Assembly (NCBI GenBank): GCA_030681515.1
Contig: JAUXSE010000025.1
Coordinates: forward strand, 29,267 to 93,266
Direction of reading: 5' to 3'
Source of the DNA: Geothrix sp.
GTDB lineage: Bacteria > Acidobacteriota > Holophagae > Holophagales > Holophagaceae
Length of the DNA: 64,000 nt
Shown here: piece after piece, positions 1-7,757 of the stretch
Layout: every line of letters begins with the position of its first letter
Numbering within the stretch: the first letter of the stretch is position 1
Position numbers and translations under genes: made by a program
Notes under the pieces: model-generated
Database searches by the model: none
Told to the model about the DNA's origin: nothing
What the model saw: only the letters and a program-made list of their open reading frames with translations

Positions 1-141
1 GTGGTGGCGGGCTTCATTGACGGCGCCCTGACCCTCAACCGCAACGACTACGGCATCAAGTACGGTCCCGGTGTGCTGGGCGAGGACGTGGCCATCAGTC
101 TCAACATCGAGGCCGGCAAGGCGGAAACCGTCAAAAAGTAG
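1..141 (+). CDS. YceI-family protein, 3' end only
   Basis: The reading frame is open from the window edge to a TAG at 139-141 and gives the last 46 residues of a protein. The tail contains LNRNDYGIKYGPGVLGEDV followed by a short alternating strand. That matches the C-terminal strands of the YceI family: periplasmic lipocalin-like barrels that bind polyisoprenoid lipids, in which an R-x-D-(F/Y)-G-I motif near the end is typical. The start and any signal peptide lie outside the window. The 115-bp gap to nuoE shows no clear terminator. The family call rests on the tail alone. Confidence 0.72.
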   Translation: MVAGFIDGALTLNRNDYGIKYGPGVLGEDVAISLNIEAGKAETVKK

Positions 142-256
142 GGAGCCACTGCGATCTCTGAGCTTCGGGCCAGGCTGGAGGGGATGGGGGCACCCGGTTA
201 ATCCCGGTGGTCCTTCTCCGCTTTGGGCTAAACTGAGCCCTCATGCGAGCGCGCCC

Positions 257-832
257 ATGAATCATCCCCAGCCCACCGAGACCTCGAAGGAACCCCTGGC
301 CCCGGGCCAGCGGCTTCCTGAATCCGAGTGCAAGGAACTCAGCCCCGAAGCCATCGCCGAGATCCACGCCATCATGGCGAAGTACCCGGACAAGCTCGCG
401 GCCACGCTGCCCGCCCTCTACATCGCCCAGCGCGAGTTCGGCTTCGTGAGCCTGTCCGCCATGAAGGCCGTGGCCAGGGCCATCGGCATCCCCGAGGGAC
501 ATGTCTTCGGCGTGGCCACCTTCTACACGATGTATCAGAAGGCGCCCGTCGGTAAGTTCCACTTCTCCGTCTGCACCAACATCAGCTGCGCCCTCCGCGG
601 CGCGGCCCAGCTGCTGGAGAAGGTCTGCGAAAGGACCGGCGTGAAACCCGGCGAAGGCCCCAGCCCGGACGGCCTGTGGAGTGTCGAGGAAGTGGAATGC
701 CTGGCTGGCTGCGGCGTGGCGCCCTGCATCCAGGTGAACCACGATGTCTACGATGAACTGGTGGACGAGGACAAGCTCGTCGAGGTCATGGAAGCCTGCA
801 AGCGCGGCGACTATCGCCCCTGGGCTGAATAA
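257..832 (+). CDS. nuoE: NADH-quinone oxidoreductase subunit E (24-kDa, 2Fe-2S)
   Basis: This is the thioredoxin-fold [2Fe-2S] subunit of the NADH-input module, passing electrons from the NuoF flavin. The 191-residue product has the family length. It shows the alpha-helical N-terminal domain (YPDKLAATLPALYIAQREFG) and the four cluster cysteines in two pairs, CTNISC and CLAGC, followed by VAPCIQVN. I chose the ATG at 257, because the open frame upstream to 71 encodes low-complexity sequence with no homology to the family. nuoF follows after about 100 bp that hold a palindrome. The same fold serves HoxE- and HydC-type subunits of bidirectional hydrogenases and NAD-dependent formate dehydrogenases, so the partner enzyme is not certain from this window. 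Confidence 0.92.
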   Translation: MNHPQPTETSKEPLAPGQRLPESECKELSPEAIAEIHAIMAKYPDKLAATLPALYIAQREFGFVSLSAMKAVARAIGIPEGHVFGVATFYTMYQKAPVGKFHFSVCTNISCALRGAAQLLEKVCERTGVKPGEGPSPDGLWSVEEVECLAGCGVAPCIQVNHDVYDELVDEDKLVEVMEACKRGDYRPWAE

Positions 833-838
833 TGCTGT

Positions 839-881
839 CCGGGGGAACTGCCTGCTCGCTACGCTCGCGATGTTCCCCCGG
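839..881 (+). repeat. palindromic intergenic element between nuoE and nuoF
   Basis: Ten-base arms CCGGGGGAAC (839-848) and GTTCCCCCGG (872-881) are exact reverse complements around a 23-base loop that itself contains GCTCGCTACGCTCGC, a smaller imperfect hairpin. There is no T-tract. It looks like a REP-type extragenic palindrome lying inside an operon, where it could protect the upstream mRNA from decay or reduce read-through into nuoF. Confidence 0.6.
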
Positions 882-934
882 GCCCTCGCTGCTCAGTCGG
901 CAAAGCCTCCTTCGCAGCCTATCGAGGTAAGTCC

Positions 935-2305
935 ATGGTAGCCATCCGCACCAAACCCGATCTCCACACCTACACCTTCCCCGGCTTCGGATCGGAGCAG
1001 TTCCCGAACCTGATGCTCCGGGGCGCGGGCGATCTGGATAACTGGCACATCAAGGTCTACGAGCAGAAGCACGAAGGCTACGTGGCCATGAAGGCCGCGT
1101 TGAAGATGGAGCCCGTGGCCGTGACCGAGGAGGTCAAGGCCTCCGGCATCCGGGGCCGCGGCGGCGCCGGCTTCCCGGCGGGCCTGAAGTGGTCCTTCAT
1201 GCCCAAGGACACCGCCGACCGCACGTTCACCCGCTACCTGGTCTGCAACGGCGACGAAGGCGAACCCGGCACCTTCAAGGATCGCGTCATCCTCGAATAC
1301 AACCCCCACCAGTTGATCGAAGGCATGATCATCGCCGGCTGGGCCATGCAGTGCGTCACGGGCTATGTCTACATCCGCGGTGAATTCCTGTGGCTCATCG
1401 AAAAGCTCGAAGCGGCCCTCCAGCAGGCCCGCGACGCCGGGTATCTCGGCAAGAACATCCTGGGCACCGGCTGGGATTTCGACATCCTGGTCTACCGGGG
1501 CGCCGGTGCCTACATCTGCGGCGAGGAAACGGCCCTGCTCAATTCGCTGGAGGGCCGCCGGGGCGAACCCCGCGTGAAGCCGCCCTTCCCGGCGGCCAAG
1601 GGCGCTTTCGGCCAGCCCACCACCGTGAACAATGTGGAAACCCTGGCCGCCGTGCCGCCGATCCTCCGCATGGGCGGCGCCGAGTACGCCAAGATCGGCA
1701 CGCCCAAGAACACCGGCACCCGCATCTTCGGCGTCAGCGGCCACGTGAAGCGGCCCGGCATCTACGAACTGCCCCTGGGCACCCCCATGAACTTCCTCGT
1801 GGAGGAATTGGCGGGTGGCTCCAGCACCGGCCGGAAGATCAAGGCCATCATTCCCGGCGGCGCCAGCGCGCCCATGCTGGACGAAAAGGACTTCGACTGT
1901 CCCCTGGATTTCGACACGATGAAGGCCCGCGGTTCCATGGCCGGTTCCGGCGGTCTCATCGTCATGGACGAGGACACCTGCATCGTCCAGGCGACGCTGC
2001 GCCTCATCCGCTTCTACGCCCACGAGAGCTGCGGCCAGTGCACCCCCTGCCGCGAAGGCTGCAACTGGATGGAGATGATCCTGTACCGCATCGAGCATGG
2101 CCAGGGCCGCATGGAGGACCTGGATCTGCTCGCCAGCCTCACGCCGCGCATCAGCCTGCGCACCCTCTGCCCCCTGGGCGACGCCGCCTGCGGCCCCATG
2201 GATTCGGCGCTCCAGAAGTTCCGCCACGAATTCGAGCATCACATCACCCACAAGACCTGCTACACCACGGGATCCCGCCTATTGTCCAAGGTGGGCGCGC
2301 ACTAG
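935..2305 (+). CDS. nuoF: NADH-quinone oxidoreductase subunit F (51-kDa, FMN and 4Fe-4S)
   Basis: This is the NADH dehydrogenase subunit: it binds NADH and FMN and carries the N3 [4Fe-4S] cluster. The 456-residue protein shows the glycine-rich nucleotide/FMN segment GRGGAGFPAGLKW, then GDEGEPGTFKDR, GAGAYICGEETALLNSLEG, and the C-terminal cluster ligands ESCGQCTPCREGC with a later LCPLGDAACG. The start at 935 follows the palindrome. No nuoG or other complex I gene follows: the next gene, 14 bp on, is a DMT transporter. The pair may therefore belong to a complex I whose other genes lie elsewhere, or to another NAD-linked enzyme with a diaphorase module. Confidence 0.94.
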   Translation: MVAIRTKPDLHTYTFPGFGSEQFPNLMLRGAGDLDNWHIKVYEQKHEGYVAMKAALKMEPVAVTEEVKASGIRGRGGAGFPAGLKWSFMPKDTADRTFTRYLVCNGDEGEPGTFKDRVILEYNPHQLIEGMIIAGWAMQCVTGYVYIRGEFLWLIEKLEAALQQARDAGYLGKNILGTGWDFDILVYRGAGAYICGEETALLNSLEGRRGEPRVKPPFPAAKGAFGQPTTVNNVETLAAVPPILRMGGAEYAKIGTPKNTGTRIFGVSGHVKRPGIYELPLGTPMNFLVEELAGGSSTGRKIKAIIPGGASAPMLDEKDFDCPLDFDTMKARGSMAGSGGLIVMDEDTCIVQATLRLIRFYAHESCGQCTPCREGCNWMEMILYRIEHGQGRMEDLDLLASLTPRISLRTLCPLGDAACGPMDSALQKFRHEFEHHITHKTCYTTGSRLLSKVGAH

Positions 2306-2319
2306 GGTAGGCGCTGCAC

Positions 2320-3207
2320 ATGCCCATCACTGGAATCGGCCTGGCCTTCACCCTCGTGGGGGCCCTGTCCTGGGCGCTGTTCGACGCCCTGCGGAAGCGG
2401 CTGGCCCGGGAGGTGTCGCCCATCCACCTCGGCCTGCTCCTGCCCCTGGCCCAGGCGCCTCTGTTGGCCCTGTGGGCCGCGACCCGCGAACCCTTCGGCC
2501 TGCCCGCCGCATGCCTCCCGCCGCTGGCCGCGTCGGCCGTGCTGAATGGCATCGCCCTGGTTCTCTTCCTGGAGGCCCTGCGCCTTTCGCCCATGAGCCT
2601 CACGATCCCGCTGCTGAGTTTCACGCCGGTGATCTCCACCACCCTGGCCTGGATCTTCCGCGGGCAGGCACCGGGATCCGCGCAGTATGCCGGGGCGGCC
2701 CTGGTGGTGCTCGGCGCCGTGGTGCTGGGGCTCGGGGGTGGGGCGTGGCGGGGGCTGGCGGTCTCGGTCCGGGAACCGGGGGTGCGCCGCATGGCGCTCG
2801 TGGCGCTGCTCTGGGGCGGCACCAGCGTCCTGGACCAGACGGCCGTGACCCTCGGGGCGGGGGCCTGGTACGCCCCGGTGGTCACGGCGGCCGTGGCCGT
2901 GCTCATGCTGCTCTGGGCCGTGCTGCGCGGGCAGGTCCGGTCTTTCCTGCAAGCCGTGCGCCCGCTGGCCTCGCGCCCTCTGCTGGTGGGCACGGCCGTG
3001 GTGATCGGCGCCGCGGCCCTGGCGGTGCAGATCGAGGCCTTCCGCTGGGCGCCCATCGGTTTCATCGAGGTGGTCAAGCGGGGTGCGGGCATGGCCAGCG
3101 CCGTGATCCTGGGCCGGTTCGTTTTCGGTGAGCCCCTGAATGGGCAGAAGGCCCTGGCCGTGGCGCTGCTCACCCTGGGCGTCGCGCTGGTGGTGGGCCT
3201 GCGCTAG
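2320..3207 (+). CDS. EamA/DMT-superfamily transporter
   Basis: The 295-residue product is almost entirely hydrophobic, with about ten predicted membrane helices arranged as two repeats of five, as in the drug/metabolite transporter superfamily. The N-terminal repeat starts TLVGALSWALFDALRKRLAREV, and the second ends with a helix running through LAVALLTLGVALVVGLR. Such proteins export or import small metabolites; the substrate cannot be read from sequence. It begins 14 bp after nuoF, so it may be co-transcribed, though there is no functional link to complex I. Codon use matches its neighbours. Confidence 0.86.
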   Translation: MPITGIGLAFTLVGALSWALFDALRKRLAREVSPIHLGLLLPLAQAPLLALWAATREPFGLPAACLPPLAASAVLNGIALVLFLEALRLSPMSLTIPLLSFTPVISTTLAWIFRGQAPGSAQYAGAALVVLGAVVLGLGGGAWRGLAVSVREPGVRRMALVALLWGGTSVLDQTAVTLGAGAWYAPVVTAAVAVLMLLWAVLRGQVRSFLQAVRPLASRPLLVGTAVVIGAAALAVQIEAFRWAPIGFIEVVKRGAGMASAVILGRFVFGEPLNGQKALAVALLTLGVALVVGLR

Positions 3208-3242
3208 TGGCGCGTCCCCGCATCCAACAAGGCTTTTGGCTC

Positions 3243-3278
3243 GCTCGGAACTGGGCGCTAGGGCGCCCAGTTCCGAGC
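3243..3278 (+). repeat. perfect 16-bp stem hairpin, no T-tract
   Basis: GCTCGGAACTGGGCGC (3243-3258) and GCGCCCAGTTCCGAGC (3263-3278) are exact reverse complements around the loop TAGG. It lies between the transporter stop and the phosphatase start, only 17 bp before the latter. Without a T-tract on either strand it is not a standard terminator. It is more likely a dispersed palindrome or an mRNA-stability element. Confidence 0.65.
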
Positions 3279-3294
3279 TGGGATACTGCCTGAC

Positions 3295-4644
3295 ATGCGA
3301 ACCCTGCTCCTCTGTCTCCTCACCGCGTTCATGCACGCCCAGGACGCCTTCCTGGTGAAGCCCTACCTGCAGCTGGGGGATGCGCCGAGGTCCATGCCGA
3401 AGGAACGGCTGGATTTGATGTGGCACACGGAGGACCGCGATGGCGCCTGGATCGTGGAGGTGCGGGGCGCCCAGGGCTGGACGGCGCTGGCGGGAGCCAC
3501 CTTCCACCGCCTTGATACGCCGCCGCTGCCGGCGCACCGGATCCACCGCGTCACGATGAACAACCTGCCGCAGGGCGCGAGCGTGCCCTACCGCGTCAAG
3601 CTGGACGGAGCGGTGGTGTTCGAGGCGGAGGCCCAGACGCGCAAGGCCGGGGCCCACCGGATGATCGTGTTGGGCGACGCGGCGAATGGCTCCGCCACCC
3701 AGGCGGCCATCGCCAGGGCCGTGGCGGCCGCCCGGCCGGACGCCGTCTTCATCGCCGGGGACCTGGTCTATGGCCGGGGCCGCGCCTCGGAGTACCGCGC
3801 GCATTTCTTCCCGGTCTACAACAGCGACGAGACCCCCCTGATGCGCCGGGTGCCCGTTCTCGGCGTGCCCGGCAACCACGATGTTCCCTACGATCTGAAG
3901 AAGTGGCCGGATGCTCCGGCCTATTTCGCCTACTGGTCCCTGCCCCTGAATGGCCCCGCGCTGAAAGCAGGGGAGGCCAACGCCGCGCCCGTGGTGGCGG
4001 GCGTCCATGATGCGGTGGTGGCGGCCTCGGGTCCGGCCTTCCCGCGCATGGCCAGCTTCAGCTTCGACTACGGCAAGGTCCACTGGACCGTGCTGGATTC
4101 CAATGTCTACACCGACTGGGAAAGCCCCGCGCTGAAGGCCTGGCTCGAAGCCGACCTGAAGGCCGCCAAGGGCGCGGCTTGGCGCATCGTGGCCCTGCAC
4201 CATCCCCTCTTCCAGAGCTCCCGGACCCACGCCGATGATCAGTGGATGCGGCCCATCAGCCCCATCCTGGAGAAGTACGGCGTGGATCTGGTGCTGGCGG
4301 GCCACGTCCACAACTACCAGCGCACGGTGCCGCTCCGGTTCCGGCCCACGAAGGTCGGTCCCCGCGGCAAGGCCGTGGCAGGCGAGTTCACCGTGGACCA
4401 GGCCTTCGATGGCAAGACCGTCACCCGCGCCAAGGGCATCATCCACATCGTCACGGGCGCCGGTGGCGCCGAGCTCTACGACTCCTGGCAGACCGACGCC
4501 AAGGCCAGCTGGCAGCCCTGGACCCGCGCCTTCATCTCCGACAGACACTCCTTCACCGTGCTGGATGTGAAGGCAAAGACGCTGAAACTGCGCCAGCTCG
4601 ACACCGAAGGGCGGGAGCTGGATGCGATCACGTTGACGAAGTGA
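3295..4644 (+). CDS. exported metallophosphoesterase, purple-acid-phosphatase-like
   Basis: A calcineurin-like phosphoesterase predicted to act outside the cytoplasm. An N-terminal hydrophobic leader (MRTLLLCLLTAFMHAQD) precedes a fibronectin-III-like domain of about 100 residues, as in purple acid phosphatases. The metal-binding blocks then follow in order: VLGDAANG, FIAGDLVYGRG, GVPGNHD, ALHHPLFQSS and LAGHVHNYQR. These supply the Asp, Asn and His ligands of a dinuclear centre that cleaves phosphomonoesters or diesters. Length (449 residues) is normal for the family. The gene stands alone after a hairpin, so its regulation is unknown. Substrate specificity cannot be predicted. Confidence 0.85.
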   Translation: MRTLLLCLLTAFMHAQDAFLVKPYLQLGDAPRSMPKERLDLMWHTEDRDGAWIVEVRGAQGWTALAGATFHRLDTPPLPAHRIHRVTMNNLPQGASVPYRVKLDGAVVFEAEAQTRKAGAHRMIVLGDAANGSATQAAIARAVAAARPDAVFIAGDLVYGRGRASEYRAHFFPVYNSDETPLMRRVPVLGVPGNHDVPYDLKKWPDAPAYFAYWSLPLNGPALKAGEANAAPVVAGVHDAVVAASGPAFPRMASFSFDYGKVHWTVLDSNVYTDWESPALKAWLEADLKAAKGAAWRIVALHHPLFQSSRTHADDQWMRPISPILEKYGVDLVLAGHVHNYQRTVPLRFRPTKVGPRGKAVAGEFTVDQAFDGKTVTRAKGIIHIVTGAGGAELYDSWQTDAKASWQPWTRAFISDRHSFTVLDVKAKTLKLRQLDTEGRELDAITLTK

Positions 4645-4746
4645 TCGGCAACTGACAGAAGAACCCGACCGACCCAGTCAAACGAATGCCAGGGTCAATA
4701 AGTCGCTATGTATAGATGGCGGGTCCTCCCATGTGGGGGCAGGGAG

Positions 4747-5061
4747 TCAGCCTTTGCGCTGTTCGAACTGGGTTACAAACTTCTTGATCAGGATCCCATC
4801 GGGACCAAAGACGAAATGGTAGGTTTCGCCTGTCGCCGTCTGCATGCCGGCCACGATGAAGTGGTACTGGTAGTCCGTGGAATTGTCTGTGCTGTCCTTG
4901 AAGATGGTTTTCGGCTGGCCGAGCTTCTCTGACACCTGGGCCATGGTCGCCGTGCCCGTCTTGAACTGGTCCAGCTCGGAGGGGTCTATCTTCCTTCCCA
5001 TGGTGACGCTGCAGGCCGTGAGCAGAGCGAGGATAACCGGGATGAGAACGCGAGTGTTCAT
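4747..5061 (-). CDS. small lipoprotein with a BamE/SmpA-like fold
   Basis: The 104-residue product begins with a lipoprotein signal ending in the lipobox LTAC, so it should be lipid-anchored. The remainder (SELDQFKTGTATMAQVSEKL, then GQPKTIF and a YHF-rich end) resembles the SmpA/OmlA/BamE-type domain, in which a helix of the form F-x-x-G-x-x-T-x-x-x-V precedes a small sheet. I chose the ATG at 5061 because AAGGAG lies five bases upstream. A longer in-frame start at 5142 would place the signal peptide internally. Transcription is opposite to the phosphatase, and base composition is lower in GC than the upstream genes. A role in outer-membrane assembly is only a possibility. Confidence 0.74.
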   Translation of the reverse strand: MNTRVLIPVILALLTACSVTMGRKIDPSELDQFKTGTATMAQVSEKLGQPKTIFKDSTDNSTDYQYHFIVAGMQTATGETYHFVFGPDGILIKKFVTQFEQRKG

Positions 5062-5550
5062 GTTGTCTCCTTGGAGAGATCCGTTATCGCATTTTGGCAC
5101 TGAGGGGCAATCAGATATAAATCGATGAAAATGGATAGCCAAAGAATAATTTGAAGACGTGTTAACTAGTTTATAACGAGATCATCTGACGATCGAAGCT
5201 CACTCACGGCTAGTCCGCACCAGCTTAAAGTTAGGTTGCACGTCTCACGATTACAAACTTATCCAATTGTAGTTGTCATATTGAATCCCGCCGCATTTCA
5301 GGCAGGTCACGAAAAGATCTCGATCTATATTTGGGCCAGATGACATCCAGGGCTGTTTCGATACCCTCCCGTATCGCATCGTGTGGCAAGAGGATTTACA
5401 CAAAAATCGCACCAATGAGTATCTAGGCACGTGCTGGGCATACTGAGGAATCGCCATTCTGTGCACCCGATTAAAGTAACCTAATGGGAAGCGTTAACCG
5501 GCTCAGGTGCTTGTGCCTGGGCCGGACGGAGCGAATGATTAGGTGGTGAT
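5062..5550. other. AT-rich stretch without a convincing gene
   Basis: About 490 bp of clearly lower GC than the rest of the window. One minus-strand frame of 71 codons (5251-5466) contains a CLKCGG motif but has no clear ribosome-binding site and no recognisable relative. I do not call it a gene. The promoter of the lipoprotein should lie near 5065-5160, where AT-rich tracts occur. This region marks one edge of a likely acquired segment running to about 7160. Confidence 0.4.
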
Positions 5551-6198
5551 TCATTGCTTGCGGGGAGGTGTTGTCTTTTTTAATTCATCGGCCGCTGCGG
5601 CCAGCACATCGCCCTGGAACAGGTTTTCGATTATATCGATGACGTAGTTTACTTCTTGAGTAGAGGGACAATGTCCACGATGTGCTGCGGCATGTCCGGC
5701 GTCCAAGGCGGCTTGCAAGATGGAGTTATCGCTGGTACTAATCCTCCCCTTTTTCTCTAGCGCGCTTAACTTCGCTTTAAAATTTCCGATATCCCCGACC
5801 TGTCTGGTCATGAAGATATCTAAAAGCGCCCTTGTGCCCATCACCGCAAGTCGCCGACTATCGGCGTGCAGAGCAGTGTAGATTTCCTTTAAAAGAGACT
5901 TTTCCTCTTCTGCCAACTGATCATTCCATTTGGGTAGACGCCGCGAAAGCTCGGGGGGGAATCTAAGTTTTTCGCACTCCCCATACTCCCATTCTGAACA
6001 CCAAAAGAGGCGCTCGAGGTGGGACGAACCACAACCACAACACTCAAGCATGTTGTAGGTAGTTGTCCATGAAACGTCGTATTGCTCGTCGTACGGTTCT
6101 GACACCGTGTGGGATCGCGCAGCCACTCGGAAGTGATTGGTTTCCAATCCACAATTGCTGCAATGTGCCTGTTTGATTTCGAACTCTGGTATGGGCAT
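5551..6198 (-). CDS. DUF4145-type protein with N-terminal zinc-binding cysteines
   Basis: The 215-residue product starts with paired cysteines (AHCSNCGLE, then LECCGCGSS and FWCSEW) that could bind zinc. The second half reads LKEIYTALHADSRRLAVMG followed by AGHAAAHRG. This matches the DUF4145 pattern, a helical domain often seen at the end of restriction-type or other defence proteins and as a stand-alone protein in genomic islands. No catalytic activity is established for the family. GC content is below that of the neighbours and the flanking genes are orphans, which suggests horizontal transfer. Start chosen at the first ATG of the conserved frame. Confidence 0.72.
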   Translation of the reverse strand: MPIPEFEIKQAHCSNCGLETNHFRVAARSHTVSEPYDEQYDVSWTTTYNMLECCGCGSSHLERLFWCSEWEYGECEKLRFPPELSRRLPKWNDQLAEEEKSLLKEIYTALHADSRRLAVMGTRALLDIFMTRQVGDIGNFKAKLSALEKKGRISTSDNSILQAALDAGHAAAHRGHCPSTQEVNYVIDIIENLFQGDVLAAAADELKKTTPPRKQ

Positions 6199-6307
6199 GG
6201 ATGGCTCTCAATGCCTAAAGAAATGGAGTTTAGCGGCGAACGAAGCGAGTCCGCTGCGATAACGAGTGCGGCGCCACCTGATCATTGCCGCCACAAAAAT
6301 GTGGGTG

Positions 6308-6874
6308 TCAGTGTGGTGCTTTGGATGTTTGTGAAGGCGATCGCCGTAGGTTACGAAGATAAACCTGGTTGGAAGCATTCAGAGCTTGAGTAGCGCTGTC
6401 CCAAGCATTTTTTACTACCTTGGTTGGAGCGTCCTTCCATCCCATCCCAAGCTCCATGCCCCACATAACGCCAGCTTTGATGAGAGCGTTAGCCGCGGCC
6501 CTGTACACCTCATAGGCCACGTGCTCGTCGGGACCTGACACGGCGTCGTCAAGAAGGGCTAGTTCCGTCAATAGCGGCCTAATGACATTGGAGTAATCTC
6601 GGTAGCTAATACCAGATTCAAGTGTGACGATTATGGCTTTACTGGCTCTGTATACAGGTTCGAACTGTTTGGGGCGAAGACGAATCGTCTGCAAACGTGT
6701 GCTGGCTTTCGGGCTGCAACAGGCATCAAGTGCCACGGTCGAAGCGTCAACAGTATCGCGTACCGCAGCAATCCGCTCGTCTCGCTGTTCAGCCAAAGAC
6801 TGAGCGACGATGGGCATAGGCGCCATAATGGTCAGGAATAATGCTATGTGGGCCAGCGAGGAATTGGTCGTCAC
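6308..6874 (-). CDS. secreted protein of unknown function
   Basis: I do not recognise this 188-residue protein. It begins at a GTG preceded by GGAGACC. It has a hydrophobic leader (ALFLTIMAPMPIVAQS) with a plausible signal-peptidase site after VAQS, so it is likely periplasmic. The mature part is helical, with one cysteine pair (DACCSP) and a C-terminal stretch GVMWGMELGMGWKDAP. No enzyme motif is visible. It lies in the low-GC segment beside the DUF4145 gene, transcribed in the same direction but separated by about 110 bp, so it may share its origin rather than its function. Confidence 0.58.
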   Translation of the reverse strand: MTTNSSLAHIALFLTIMAPMPIVAQSLAEQRDERIAAVRDTVDASTVALDACCSPKASTRLQTIRLRPKQFEPVYRASKAIIVTLESGISYRDYSNVIRPLLTELALLDDAVSGPDEHVAYEVYRAAANALIKAGVMWGMELGMGWKDAPTKVVKNAWDSATQALNASNQVYLRNLRRSPSQTSKAPH

Positions 6875-7167
6875 AAGGTCTCCGTATCTTTACCAAATTT
6901 ACGGTGAAGGTGACTCAATGAACTGATGGATATAGCTGATTGAAGACTGCATACAAAGAACTGGGTGTTGCAGACTTGAAGGCTTGTACTGCTTGCCTCG
7001 AACCCAGGTTACCTTGGTGGTGGTGATCTGGGCGTTTCTGGGTAGGTTCGGGCGATTTGTGTTGCATTGGAGCGCAGAGAATTCGGCAGCCGAACAGAAA
7101 CAAAGCGAGGGTGAGTCTAACTCAGATTTTGACGAGCCGACTGTGTCTTCCAGTGGCTGCTGTCGGC
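6875..7167. other. gene-free intergenic stretch
   Basis: About 290 bp with only short, unsupported frames on both strands. It should contain the promoter for the minus-strand secreted protein just upstream of 6874. Composition rises back toward the genome average at the right-hand end, so the boundary of the low-GC segment lies here. I see no tRNA, direct repeat or integrase remnant that would mark an insertion site. Confidence 0.4.
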
Positions 7168-7665
7168 CTACCGCCCGAACGTGATGGTGTAAGTCAGCGG
7201 CTTGGGCAGCTTGGGGCTCTTGATGGTGGCGTTCATGGTGAGCGACTTGCCGTCGGGGCTCAGCTTGAAGATGTTGGTGCGCTCGCCCTCGTCGTTCTTG
7301 AAGGTCTGGATCAGCTGATCCTTGCCGACCTGGGCGGCCACCTGGAACTTGTCGCCGTCCTCGCGGGTCCAGGGGGCGGAGGCGCCGCCGGCCGGCATGT
7401 GGATGGGTTCGCGCTCGTCGAACTTCACGAGCACTTCCTTGTCCGAAAGGGTGATGGCCACCTTCTTGTAGGCCGGGTTCACCTTGGCGAGGCGGCCGCG
7501 GGCGATGGGCCGCTTGATGAAGTTCATGTCCGCCACGGTGGCATCAATGGCCGCGGCGATGTCGTCGGCCTTGGTCTGGGTCCAGGCGCCGGCGAGGGAA
7601 GGCTCCTGGGCCGCCAGGGAGAGGGCCGCGAGTACGGGGACGAGGAAAAGCCGGTTCAGGCGCAT
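7168..7665 (-). CDS. secreted protein of unknown function, lipocalin-like size
   Basis: The 165-residue product has a clear signal peptide (MRLNRLFLVPVLAALSLAAQ) and a start backed by GGAGGTCCC immediately before the ATG. The mature part looks like alternating strands: AITLSDKEVLVKFDEREPI, then FKLSPDGKSLTMNATIKSP and PLTYTITFGR at the end. This suggests a small beta-barrel of the lipocalin or META type, but I cannot assign a family. It is followed on the minus strand by orphan genes and preceded by argF with its own terminator, so it is probably a single-gene unit. Confidence 0.72.
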   Translation of the reverse strand: MRLNRLFLVPVLAALSLAAQEPSLAGAWTQTKADDIAAAIDATVADMNFIKRPIARGRLAKVNPAYKKVAITLSDKEVLVKFDEREPIHMPAGGASAPWTREDGDKFQVAAQVGKDQLIQTFKNDEGERTNIFKLSPDGKSLTMNATIKSPKLPKPLTYTITFGR

Positions 7666-7711
7666 GGGACCTCCGTGGGGGGTTGGTGGTCCCAACCATA
7701 GCACCTCCTGA

Positions 7712-7745
7712 CGCAGAAATGGCCCCGAACGGGGCCATTTCTGCG
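7712..7745 (-). terminator. strong palindromic terminator after argF
   Basis: A perfect 15-bp stem, CGCAGAAATGGCCCC against GGGGCCATTTCTGCG, closes on the loop GAAC. It lies 12 bp past the argF stop on the minus strand. The stem ends in A/T-rich bases that give a short T-run within the 3' arm. It separates argF from the secreted-protein gene downstream. Confidence 0.75.
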
Positions 7746-7757
7746 CGAGGCAACGCC

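Noticed and set aside
2302..4548. Very long open frame (748 codons) on the minus strand opposite the DMT transporter and phosphatase
   Set aside because: It is the complement of two genes with clear families, its product is rich in Gly, His, Arg and Gln with no motif, and long antisense frames are expected at this GC content.
5251..5466. Possible 71-residue protein with a CLKCGG motif on the minus strand
   Set aside because: No good ribosome-binding site, no known relative and lies in a region full of short chance frames; kept only as part of an intergenic description.
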